From JANQEU01 sp965228045 (GTDB lineage: Bacteria > Bacteroidota > Bacteroidia > Cytophagales > Cyclobacteriaceae), in the NCBI GenBank assembly GCA_965228045.1, contig OZ245789.1, positions 806,001 to 870,000 of the forward strand: a DNA stretch of 64,000 nucleotides, in the 5' to 3' direction. A program made the translations under genes and the position numbers. The notes under the pieces were generated by a model, which was not told the origin of the DNA, searched no databases, and worked only from the letters and a program-made list of their open reading frames with translations. Positions 43,574 to 52,243 of the stretch are shown one piece after another; within the stretch, counting starts at the first letter, position 1, and the number at the start of each line of letters is the position of its first letter.

Positions 43574-43602
43574 TATTATTGTTACGTATTGAGACAATAA
43601 TA
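43574..43602. promoter_or_regulatory. Inverted repeat in the GH31/carboxylesterase divergent promoter region
   Basis: A perfect 9-bp inverted repeat (TATTATTGT / ACAATAATA) with an 11-base spacer ends 11 bp before the carboxylesterase ATG. It could be an operator or a 5'-UTR hairpin. No regulator can be matched to it. Confidence 0.35.
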
Positions 43603-43613
43603 ACTTCAAAAAA

Positions 43614-45239
43614 ATGAAACTTAGACAATCCTTGGTCCTGGCTAGCCTTTTGGTATGCACTTGTAGCTGGGCCCAGAACAATGCTTTTCCCATTCAGGTT
43701 ACAGTAAAAAATGGAATCATAGAGGGTAACTATGATACGAAAACGGATATTCAAAAGTATTTTGGAATTCCTTTTGCGAAACCACCCGTTGAGGAATTGA
43801 GATGGAAAGCTCCTGAACCAGTCGAAAATTGGGAGGGTGTTTTGGAGACCAAAAAATTTGGGCCGAGACCCGTACAACCTGTGGTTTTTGGAGATATGAA
43901 TTCCCGATCAGATGGCATGAGCGAAGATTGCCTTTACCTAAATGTTTGGACCCCGGCCAAAAGAAATACCGAAGGTCTGCCCGTGCTGCTATATTACTAT
44001 GGCGGTGGTAATGTGGCCGGAGATGCCTCAGAGCCTCGATACGATGGTGAAAGCATGGCACAAAAAGGAATGGTGGTCGTCACATCAAATTACAGGCTGA
44101 ATATATTTGGGTTTCTTGCTCATCCGGAATTATCAAAAGAAGCGTCTTACAAAGCGTCGGGAAATTACGGTATGCTGGATCAGTCTGCTGCCTTAAAGTG
44201 GGTAAAGGAAAATATTGAGGCTTTTGGAGGAGACCCTGATAAGATCACGCTAGCAGGTGAATCAGCAGGATCTATAGGAGTGAGCATGCAGATGTCATCA
44301 CCTTTGTCCCGTGATATGATTGCTGGTGCGATCGGTGAAAGCGGCGCTGGTATTTTTCCGACTATGTCACCTGTGACGCTGGAGGAGGCTGAGCAGACGG
44401 GTTCTGAATTCGTTAAGAATGCCGGGTATGAAAACTTCAGCGAATTCAGAAAGCTCAGCACCAGGGATTTGTATGAAATATATAAGGAGGCAAGGAGATT
44501 TGGATTCCCAATTGTAATTGACGGATATTTTTTGCCAAAATCTCTCCCTGAGATTTTCGAAGCAGGAGAGCAGGCTCAGGTACCGCTGCTTTTGGGCTGG
44601 AATTCCGCCGAAATACCCGGTTTTGCGTTCACCCAGGGACCCTACACTAAAGAGGGATATGTGAATAAGGTAAAAGAAAATTATCCTGATGACTATGAGG
44701 AAGTCCTGGAGTTATACCCCTATTCCAACGAGAAGGAACTTGAGTGGTCCGCTACCAATCTTGCCTCTGACCGTTTCATCGTCTATTCGACATGGAAGTG
44801 GTTCGATTTACATAGAAACAATAGCGATCAACCTGTTTATAGGTATTTATACAGCAAACTCCGACCGCCACTGGTCGACAAATCAAGATCATCCGGTTTT
44901 GCAGGCGGGACCACGGAGAACCAGGGTCCACCAATGCCACCCGCCATTGGTGCACCTCATGCATGTGAAATTGAATACTGTATGGGAAACCTGCACCTGA
45001 TAGATGACTATCAATGGACAGCAGATGATTTCAAAGTATCCAAAACCATGCAGAGGTACTTTGCCAATTTCATTAAAACAGGAGATCCAAACGGTGAAAA
45101 TCTTGCTGAATGGCCAAATGCAACGGATCCAAAAGATACGACACCATCTGTAATGGTGCTCGATGTGGAGTCAAAAGCTATTGAATCGGAAAATGAAGCG
45201 AGGTATGAATTTCTTGACAAGCAGTATTTGAATAATTAG
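43614..45239 (+). CDS. Type B carboxylesterase, secreted
   Basis: This 541-residue alpha/beta hydrolase has a signal peptide (SLVLASLLVCTCSWAQN) and the type B carboxylesterase features. These are YFGIPFAKPPVEELRW, EDCLYLNVWTP, an oxyanion segment YYYGGGNVAGD, the nucleophile elbow TLAGESAGSIGV (Ser at about 216), and GAPHACEIEYCMG with the catalytic His. The oxyanion loop reads YGGGN where HGGGF is usual. It hydrolyses carboxylic esters, possibly acyl groups on the glycan or aromatic esters taken in by this locus; the substrate is not known. It is divergent from GH31 and followed by a terminator. Confidence 0.92.
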   Translation: MKLRQSLVLASLLVCTCSWAQNNAFPIQVTVKNGIIEGNYDTKTDIQKYFGIPFAKPPVEELRWKAPEPVENWEGVLETKKFGPRPVQPVVFGDMNSRSDGMSEDCLYLNVWTPAKRNTEGLPVLLYYYGGGNVAGDASEPRYDGESMAQKGMVVVTSNYRLNIFGFLAHPELSKEASYKASGNYGMLDQSAALKWVKENIEAFGGDPDKITLAGESAGSIGVSMQMSSPLSRDMIAGAIGESGAGIFPTMSPVTLEEAEQTGSEFVKNAGYENFSEFRKLSTRDLYEIYKEARRFGFPIVIDGYFLPKSLPEIFEAGEQAQVPLLLGWNSAEIPGFAFTQGPYTKEGYVNKVKENYPDDYEEVLELYPYSNEKELEWSATNLASDRFIVYSTWKWFDLHRNNSDQPVYRYLYSKLRPPLVDKSRSSGFAGGTTENQGPPMPPAIGAPHACEIEYCMGNLHLIDDYQWTADDFKVSKTMQRYFANFIKTGDPNGENLAEWPNATDPKDTTPSVMVLDVESKAIESENEARYEFLDKQYLNN

Positions 45240-45265
45240 TGTTCTCCTTAAATAGTTAGATGAGA

Positions 45266-45293
45266 CCTCGCCGAAGATTGGCGGGGTTTTTTT
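45266..45293 (+). terminator. Intrinsic terminator after the carboxylesterase
   Basis: A 7-bp stem (CCTCGCC / GGCGGGG, one wobble), a 7-base loop and seven T residues lie 27 bp after the stop codon. Confidence 0.85.
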
Positions 45294-45380
45294 ATTTGTC
45301 TGTTCGTGATGGTTGACTTAATTGAGCTTTTGAATTACCTTCAAAATCAAAATCACCACTAATAGAAAAATCGCTCTGCT

Positions 45381-46280
45381 ATGACCAGGTTATCGATGAC
45401 GTTTCTCAGTCTGGTTCTTTCTTTTTCAGTATTCGCACAGAAGAAAACAGTTGAACATCGGGACATCATTAAGGAACTGGAGAAGCTCCTGACGTATAAC
45501 TACTATAATCCCGTGCAGGATGAATGGTATATAAACTCATTTTACTTTGATGAACAATCTCAGAGAGTCCATTTCAAAACCATTTCTACCAAGAATCCGG
45601 GGTTGGTAACAGGTAAGACCTATCATGAACGTGTGTTTCTGTTCAGTGATCTTAATCCTTATCACATCATGATAGACGACATCAAAGAAGATCATGGGAT
45701 GCTTGTGAAAGGGAAATCTTTGGAGTTGGAAACAGTAAAACACAATAAAAGCATCGCCAAAGTGATCAATGGTCGAAAGGGGTTAAGTCAGACGTTTCTT
45801 TTAATACCTATCCCGAAGTACAGAATGGATAGCACGCCAAACTTTGCCGATGATCTGGCCGAAAAATTCAGAACGATAATTCAATCAGAAACTGATTTGA
45901 AAAATGAAAAGGACCCATCTAAAAACAAAGCTGTGATTTTCGAGACGCTTATAGGTGAGCATTCTTTTGGTGATGCAAAAAGATTTACAGAGAAAAGATC
46001 GGATTATGAATTGGAGTATGAGGAATACAGAGACCGGAAAAGAGTGAAGCATGGAGTCATTGGTTATGAACCAAAAGAGGATCAGTATTATGAAGCAATT
46101 CTTCATGACGATGGTAGCATTTCCAAATATTTCTATGAGATTGATGCTACAGTAGAGAAGCTGCTTTTGGTTGGAAAAAATGAGCGTGAAGGTGTAAATA
46201 TTGAGTTTATCAATAAATCTCTTTTTCAGATAATTGATAAAGGGAGTATTACCGAATACAGACCGTCAAGATCTTTTTGA
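45381..46280 (+). CDS. Hypothetical secreted protein (299 aa)
   Basis: This protein has a signal peptide (MTRLSMTFLSLVLSFSVFAQ) and a mature part of about 280 charged residues without membrane segments. The text WYINSFYFDEQSQRVHFKTI suggests a beta-rich periplasmic protein. I do not recognise a family. It lies between the carboxylesterase terminator and the broken LacI-family gene, whose 3' end it overlaps by 15 bases on the opposite strand. Confidence 0.7.
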   Translation: MTRLSMTFLSLVLSFSVFAQKKTVEHRDIIKELEKLLTYNYYNPVQDEWYINSFYFDEQSQRVHFKTISTKNPGLVTGKTYHERVFLFSDLNPYHIMIDDIKEDHGMLVKGKSLELETVKHNKSIAKVINGRKGLSQTFLLIPIPKYRMDSTPNFADDLAEKFRTIIQSETDLKNEKDPSKNKAVIFETLIGEHSFGDAKRFTEKRSDYELEYEEYRDRKRVKHGVIGYEPKEDQYYEAILHDDGSISKYFYEIDATVEKLLLVGKNEREGVNIEFINKSLFQIIDKGSITEYRPSRSF

Positions 46281-47279
46281 ACTTTCCCTTACGATTAGGT
46301 CGGTCTTCAGGGTTATCGTTTCAAATTGCTGGTTATCAGGGTTATTGAGTTGATGAATGAGCAATTCAGCTGCTTTGAAGCCCATTTCTTCTCCAGGTTG
46401 CTTGATGGTGGAAAGTGTAGGCTCATATATTCTTGAGATGGTCCAATCGCTGAATCCGACAATCGCCACATCCTCAGGTACTCTCAATCCTTTTTTCTTG
46501 CATGACTTTATTGCACTGATGCCAAGCATATCCGTCCCTGCAAACACACCATCAATTTGAGTTCCGGCTAGTAATTCATCCATTTGGATCAGTCCCTCTT
46601 CATAGTTTCCGCTTGTGTGAATGACAATCTGCTCATCCAGAGGAATGCTATGCTGTAGCAGCGCTCGCTGATAACCGAGGTAACGCTCTTTATTAATTTC
46701 CAGTGAGATCGGTCCACCGAGATAGGCTATTTTTCGCGATCCTGATTCTATAAGATGTTTAGTTGCCATAAATCCGGCATTCTCATCGTCGACCACTACC
46801 TTATAGGTGTCAATGGAACTGCTCACACAATCAAAGAATACGAGCGGTATCCCCCGATCTACAAAAGCCTGAAAATGGTCAAATTTCTCCGTTTCCCTGG
46901 AAACACAAGCCAGCAATCCATCCACTCTGCCAGTCAAAAGGGACTGAGCATCAATTACTTCTCTCTCATAGTTTGTCTAACTGGTACATATAATAATGTT
47001 ATAGCCATTGTCATAGGCATAGTTTTCAGCACCTCTTATTATGGACGCAAAATACTCATGAACAATGAGCGGTATAATGATACCGATAGTATTGGTTTTG
47101 CGATTGCGGAGGCTGAGTGCAGTGTAATCGGGTTGATACTTTAAGGACTTCGCTATTTTTTGAACGGCTTTGCGCGTACTCGGCTTGACGACCGGATTGT
47201 TAGCCAATGCCCGGGAAACGGTTGACGGCGAAATTTGAAGTTGCCTTGCTATGTCCTTAATGGTGGTCCTGGCTTTCAA
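46266..47279 (-). pseudogene. LacI-family regulator interrupted by one in-frame amber codon
   Basis: The frame from TTG 47279 encodes a LacI helix-turn-helix (TTIKDIARQLQISPSTVSRA) and the start of the sugar-binding domain (TNTIGIIIPLIVHEYFASII). It meets TAG at 46977-46979, after residue 100, then continues in the same frame (TNYEREVIDAQSLLTGRVDG) to a normal end at 46266. The whole is 337 codons plus stop, the usual LacI length. TAG for an expected CAG (Gln) would be a single C-to-T change. Unless suppressed, or an assembly error, the regulator would be a free DNA-binding domain and an unattached sensor piece. It is divergent from susC, with a LacI-type operator between them. Confidence 0.9.
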
Positions 47280-47382
47280 GTAGGGAATATTTATTTGGTA
47301 GCCTAAAGATAATTCTTATTTAATCGAAAGATAGAGGTTCTTAGAATAATGAAATTTTTAATTATTGTAATTACGGACCCTA

Positions 47383-47396
47383 TGCAAACGTTTTCA
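47383..47396. promoter_or_regulatory. LacI-family (cre-like) operator
   Basis: TGCAAACGTTTTCA is a near-perfect palindrome around the central CG with AAACGTTT in the middle, the form typical of LacI/CcpA-family binding sites. It lies 103 bp upstream of the LacI-family start and 147 bp upstream of susC, so it could control both. Confidence 0.65.
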
Positions 47397-47543
47397 TTAG
47401 AGAAATTGCATTTTCCCTTTGTATTTATTCAAAATCCTGATTTACTTGCCATACACTTCATTTTTGTATGAGGTAAGAATTGTCATATTTTAATGGTAAA
47501 CATTCAGTAACAATCACACCTATTTGGGAATAAACACTATAGT

Positions 47544-50486
47544 ATGAAGAAGTATTTACTAACGTTGTTATCAGTCCTGACGCTGTCTTTTGTGATGGCA
47601 CAGACACGGACGGTAACAGGAACGATTACCGATGCCGAGTCGGGTGAAGCCATACCCGGAGCGAACGTCGTGGAGAAAGGAACATCAAACGGTACTATTA
47701 CTGATTTTGATGGTAATTATCAACTAACTGTAAATGATGGAGCCACATTGGTTTTTTCATTTGTGGGCTATGAGTCCATAGAGCAGGTAGTTGGTGCTAG
47801 AGGCGTAATTGATGTATCTCTGGGACTTGATGTCCAGGCTTTATCTGAAGTTGTTGTCGTGGGATACGGAACGCAAGAGAAAAAAGAGATCACCAGTGCC
47901 GTCGCCAGCGTAAAAGCTGAAGATTTTAACGGTGGCCTTGTAAACAACCCGGCCCAGTTGATTCAGGGTAAAGTTGGAGGTTTGACTGTGGCAAGACCGG
48001 GTGGAAACCCCAACGGATCTTATGCCATCAGGCTACGTGGTGTACCTTCTTTTGGAGCCAATGCAGAACCACTTATTGTAATTGATGGATTAATCGGAGG
48101 TTCACTTAATAGTGTCGACCCTAATGACATTGAGTCCATCGATGTACTAAAAGACGGATCAGCCGCTGCCATTTACGGAACCAGGGGTTCTGCCGGTGTA
48201 ATTCTGATTACAACCAAATCCGGTAAGGCCGGAACCGCAAAAATTAACTACAATGGAACTGTAACGGTTGAGGAGGTTGCCAATACAATTGAGTTCTTAT
48301 CTGCAGATGAATACAGGGCGCTTCCTAGCGATATAACCACAGTGGATCTTGGATCAAGCACAAATTGGTTAGAAGAAGTCACGAAAACTGCAATTTCCCA
48401 GGTTCACAACATTTCACTTTCAGGTGGTAGTCAACAAACGACTTATAGAGCGTCTGTCAACGTTCGGGATGTTGAGGGTGTGGGACTAAATTCTGGCTTC
48501 AACCAGGTTAACGCGAGGTTAAACCTGAGCCAAAAAGCATTAAATGATCATTTGACCATTACTCCAATATTGTCAATGACAGCAAAAGATGCGGAGTTTG
48601 GTTTTGAAGAGTCATTCCGATATGCCATTATTTCTAACCCTACAATGCCGGTTGATTTCAACGGAGCAGCTGGAATTACCGATGTAGGTGGATATGCGGA
48701 AAGGGATATTTTCGATTGGTTCAATCCTGTTTCCATCGGAGCTCAAAACATTAATGAAGGAACTGATTTAAGGTTGCTTGGTTCGATGAAGCTGGAGTAT
48801 GACTTTTTCGATTATGTTGACGGACTAAGAGTAGGCGTATTTTACTCTCAACAAAGAGAGTCCGATGAACGATATCGTTACTGGCCAAGAACAGCAAAAT
48901 GGATTGGTCAAAATGCTGGTGGTAGGGCTGAAAGAAGTTCAGAAGAGAGAATTAATGAGTTGATAGAATTCACTGTTAACTATGACGCAAACGTTGGAGA
49001 CCTGGGGATAGCCTTCCTGGGCGGTTATTCTTATCAGGATTTCTTTAACAGAGGATTCTTTATTCAGGCGGGTAGATTCACCACCGATGCTACTACTTAT
49101 AATGACTTACCCGGAGCCTTGGATTTCAATAATGGTTTGGCTAATCCCGATTCTTATGCGAATTCCAATGAACTGGAAGCCGTGTTTGGTAGAATTAATC
49201 TAAACTATGATGATACCTATTTCCTAAGTGCGAGTGTAAGAAACGAAGGGTCAAGCCGATTTGGAACTGAAAACAAGAGGGGTAGTTTCCCTGCCGTCAG
49301 TGCTGGTGTCAACATTGACAGATTGACAACCATCCCAGGTGTCCAGTCCTTAAAATTAAGGGCGAGTTACGGCGTCACTGGTCAACAGCCTGGTGAGAGT
49401 TATCTTTCATTGCTTAGAATTCAATCAACCGGTACATATTTCGAGAATGGTAACTACCTACCATCTTTTGCACCGACTATTAATGCAAACCCAGATTTGA
49501 AATGGGAGGTAAAAGAGGAAATTGATTTGGGATTCGATTTTGTTGCTTTGGACGGTAAACTTTCCGGTTCATTTGACTGGTATCAAAGAAATACCACAGA
49601 TCTCCTGTTTTTTGCCAATGTTCCGACGCCTCCAAACTTAGCTCCACAAACGTGGTTAAACTTCGGAGAGCTGGAAAATACTGGAATTGACTTCTCATTG
49701 GATTTTGCAGCAGTCAACACCGGGGATTTCACATGGACCACCGCAGTAAACTACGGATCCTTTAAAACCACAGTGGTTGAACTCGAAAATGAAAACACTG
49801 TGATTCGAACGGCTAATATGGGTTCACCGGGACAAAACGCAACGGATCTTGTAATTGTAAGACCCGGAGAACCACTTGGTCAGATTTTCACTATCGTTTT
49901 TGACGGATTCGATGAAGAAGGATTGATCCAGGTAAAGGACATCGATGGTGATGGAAATGCAGACAGAACTTCGGACAATGACAGGGATGTAGTTGGAAAT
50001 GGACTTCCGGCTTTTACACTGGGTTGGAATAACACCTTCTCCTACAAAAGTTTTGACCTGAATTTCTTCTTCAGAGGTGCTTTCGGTCATGATCTTTTGA
50101 ATACATACAGAGGTTTCTATGAAAACTATCAGGGAACTACCACTGTAAACTATAACGTGGTGAAAGGACCGGGCTTATCCCTTAACAACAGAGATGCTGC
50201 AGTGAATGATACCCACGTGGAGGATGCCTCATTTATCAGGTTGGATAACGCCACTTTAGGTTATACGCTACCGGCTGCAGATGGAATCGGAATCTCGAAA
50301 ATTAGAATTTTCACAGCTGTCCAAAACCTGTTTACGATCACGAACTATTCTGGAATTGATCCTGAGGTTCGTTACACAGATACACTGGATCCTAATAATC
50401 CGAATGCGTTTGCACCTGGTATCGAAAGAAGGAATACTTACTTTACGACCAGACAGTTTACGTTTGGACTACAAGTGGAATTTTAA
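47544..50486 (+). CDS. SusC/RagA-type TonB-linked outer membrane transporter
   Basis: This 980-residue protein has a signal peptide (MKKYLLTLLSVLTLSFVMAQ). A CarboxypepD_reg domain lies at about 22-95 (GTITDAESGEAIPGANVVEK), then the SusC signature SEVVVVGYGTQEKKEITSAV (about 106-125), a plug with IRLRGVPSFGANAEPLIVID and DPNDIESIDVLKDGSAAAIY, and a long beta-barrel ending in FTFGLQVEF with a terminal Phe. It imports oligosaccharides or other glycan pieces together with the SusD protein encoded next. The 264-bp upstream region holds a LacI-type operator. Confidence 0.96.
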   Translation: MKKYLLTLLSVLTLSFVMAQTRTVTGTITDAESGEAIPGANVVEKGTSNGTITDFDGNYQLTVNDGATLVFSFVGYESIEQVVGARGVIDVSLGLDVQALSEVVVVGYGTQEKKEITSAVASVKAEDFNGGLVNNPAQLIQGKVGGLTVARPGGNPNGSYAIRLRGVPSFGANAEPLIVIDGLIGGSLNSVDPNDIESIDVLKDGSAAAIYGTRGSAGVILITTKSGKAGTAKINYNGTVTVEEVANTIEFLSADEYRALPSDITTVDLGSSTNWLEEVTKTAISQVHNISLSGGSQQTTYRASVNVRDVEGVGLNSGFNQVNARLNLSQKALNDHLTITPILSMTAKDAEFGFEESFRYAIISNPTMPVDFNGAAGITDVGGYAERDIFDWFNPVSIGAQNINEGTDLRLLGSMKLEYDFFDYVDGLRVGVFYSQQRESDERYRYWPRTAKWIGQNAGGRAERSSEERINELIEFTVNYDANVGDLGIAFLGGYSYQDFFNRGFFIQAGRFTTDATTYNDLPGALDFNNGLANPDSYANSNELEAVFGRINLNYDDTYFLSASVRNEGSSRFGTENKRGSFPAVSAGVNIDRLTTIPGVQSLKLRASYGVTGQQPGESYLSLLRIQSTGTYFENGNYLPSFAPTINANPDLKWEVKEEIDLGFDFVALDGKLSGSFDWYQRNTTDLLFFANVPTPPNLAPQTWLNFGELENTGIDFSLDFAAVNTGDFTWTTAVNYGSFKTTVVELENENTVIRTANMGSPGQNATDLVIVRPGEPLGQIFTIVFDGFDEEGLIQVKDIDGDGNADRTSDNDRDVVGNGLPAFTLGWNNTFSYKSFDLNFFFRGAFGHDLLNTYRGFYENYQGTTTVNYNVVKGPGLSLNNRDAAVNDTHVEDASFIRLDNATLGYTLPAADGIGISKIRIFTAVQNLFTITNYSGIDPEVRYTDTLDPNNPNAFAPGIERRNTYFTTRQFTFGLQVEF

Positions 50487-50526
50487 TTGAAACTTATTTT
50501 CATTGAAAATACAAAAGGAAATATTA

Positions 50527-52140
50527 ATGAAGAATCTTATAAATTCTAAAGTTTTTGCGATGACACTGGCCCTTGTTTTTCTGGCCAGTTCATCCTGTAG
50601 CGACTTGGAAGAAGAATTATACAGTGATCTGTCGAATGAAAACTTCTTCCAGAATGACGAAGAGAATAATGCTGCACTTGGTGCCGCTTATGCAAATTTG
50701 GGCTCTTTCGGAAACCACTTTAATCTCTTCACCATCAATGAGATTGCGTCTGATGAGTTGGTGATTTCGCAAAAAGGTGGTGACTGGTTTGATGGTGGTG
50801 TTTTGATACAGCTCCACAGGCATCAGTTCACACCTGATAACAACACCTTTGATAGTTCATGGGGTGTCATTTACGGTGGTATTACTACCTGTAACCGATT
50901 GATATCTCAGTTCGAGGAACTAGGTCAAACCAGTGTAATTCCTGAATTGCGAGCTTTGAGAGCTTTCTGGTACTACTGGGGAATGGATGCGTTTGGAAAT
51001 ATTCCCCTACAAATCACTTTTAGTGATGAGGTAATTGGTAATAATTCTAGTTTCCAGGCCGGTCGTACTGAAGTGTTTAACTTCGTTGAAAGCGAAATTC
51101 TGGAGGTTCTGCCTGAGTTGCGAGAAGGAGTTGGAGGAGCTGACTATGCAAAATTCAATCAAGCAGCGGCTCATGCTTTGCTTTGCAGAATGTACCTAAA
51201 TGCGGAGGTATATACTGGTACAGCGAGATATGCAGATGCAATAGAGCAGGCTGAAATTGTAGAGGGCTTTGGGTTCAGCTTATCAAATGCTTACCTGGAT
51301 AACTTTGTGGTACAAAATGACGGTTCTCCTGAGAACATCTTTGTTGTGCCTTACGATCAGGTAAACTTTGGAGGATTTAACTGGAACGCTATGAACAACT
51401 CTACAGCCGCCCAGGCCATGTTCCAATTCACTTTCCAACCATGGAATGGATACCAGACAGTTGAGGAATTCTATAACTCTTATGTAGATCCTGTATCAAA
51501 TCCTGGCCCTCAGGGCCCGGTGTGGACAGGGTTGTCAGAGTTTAGTGAAAGTGATCCTACAACACCAAATGACGTAGGAACACAGGATGATCGTCTAGGT
51601 CAGTTCGTAGTTGGACCACAACTTCGACTTGATAATGGTGAATTGGTAGAGGATCCTGGGTTTGAAGATTTTGATCCGGATGGAGTTGTCCTAAATCATA
51701 CGCCAGAGCTTAACGAACTTGAGCCGAATGGATGGAGACAAGGTGGAGCAAGGAATCAGAAGTATGAGTTCGAGATTGGTGGAACTGAGAACATGTCAAA
51801 TGACTTTGTGATTTTCAGACTCGCGGCCACAATGCTGAACAAAGCTGAAGCCATGTGGAGGATGAATCCCGGAAGTACCGAGGCTTTGGCTATAGTTAAT
51901 GAGATAAGGGAGCGATCAGGAGTTGATCCCTACACCGCACTAACCGAAGATAATCTTCTGGCTGAAAGAGGTAGAGAGCTTTATGCTGAACTTCACAGAA
52001 GACAGGACCTCATCAGATTCGGAAGATGGGGTGATGAATGGTGGGAAAAAGGAACTTCCTCTGAACAATACGAAGTATTCCCGATTCCTCAGCAACAAAT
52101 TGACGTTAATTCGCTGCTAAACCAGAACCCTGGTTACTAA
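50527..52140 (+). CDS. SusD/RagB-type surface glycan-binding lipoprotein
   Basis: This 537-residue lipoprotein starts at ATG 50527 (MKNLINSKVFAMTLALVFLA), with lipobox Cys24 in SSSCSD. It has the SusD helical TPR-like core (NRLISQFEELGQTSVIPELR, then ALRAFWYYWGMDAFGNIPLQ) and the closing RGRELYAELHRRQDLIRFGR with the VFPIPQQQIDVN C-terminus. It caps the SusC barrel and binds the ligand. An in-frame ATG at 50503 is rejected because it puts eight residues before the signal. A strong terminator follows. Confidence 0.96.
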   Translation: MKNLINSKVFAMTLALVFLASSSCSDLEEELYSDLSNENFFQNDEENNAALGAAYANLGSFGNHFNLFTINEIASDELVISQKGGDWFDGGVLIQLHRHQFTPDNNTFDSSWGVIYGGITTCNRLISQFEELGQTSVIPELRALRAFWYYWGMDAFGNIPLQITFSDEVIGNNSSFQAGRTEVFNFVESEILEVLPELREGVGGADYAKFNQAAAHALLCRMYLNAEVYTGTARYADAIEQAEIVEGFGFSLSNAYLDNFVVQNDGSPENIFVVPYDQVNFGGFNWNAMNNSTAAQAMFQFTFQPWNGYQTVEEFYNSYVDPVSNPGPQGPVWTGLSEFSESDPTTPNDVGTQDDRLGQFVVGPQLRLDNGELVEDPGFEDFDPDGVVLNHTPELNELEPNGWRQGGARNQKYEFEIGGTENMSNDFVIFRLAATMLNKAEAMWRMNPGSTEALAIVNEIRERSGVDPYTALTEDNLLAERGRELYAELHRRQDLIRFGRWGDEWWEKGTSSEQYEVFPIPQQQIDVNSLLNQNPGY

Positions 52141-52165
52141 GTAGCAACCCAAATATGCAATACGA

Positions 52166-52196
52166 AAGCAAGCGGATTTTTTCCGCTTGCTTTTTT
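52166..52196 (+). terminator. Intrinsic terminator after susD
   Basis: An 11-bp perfect stem (AAGCAAGCGGA / TCCGCTTGCTT) with a T-rich loop and a T run starts 26 bp after the susD stop. It separates the SusCD unit from the VCBS genes. Confidence 0.88.
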
Positions 52197-52243
52197 AGTA
52201 ATTAATCCACTTATTCAAGTGGTAGAAAAGTCGTTAAGAGCAA

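Noticed and set aside
46937..46977. Frameshift in the LacI-family gene
   Set aside because: The two parts are in the same frame, separated by exactly 13 codons after the TAG, so the lesion is a nonsense codon and not an indel.
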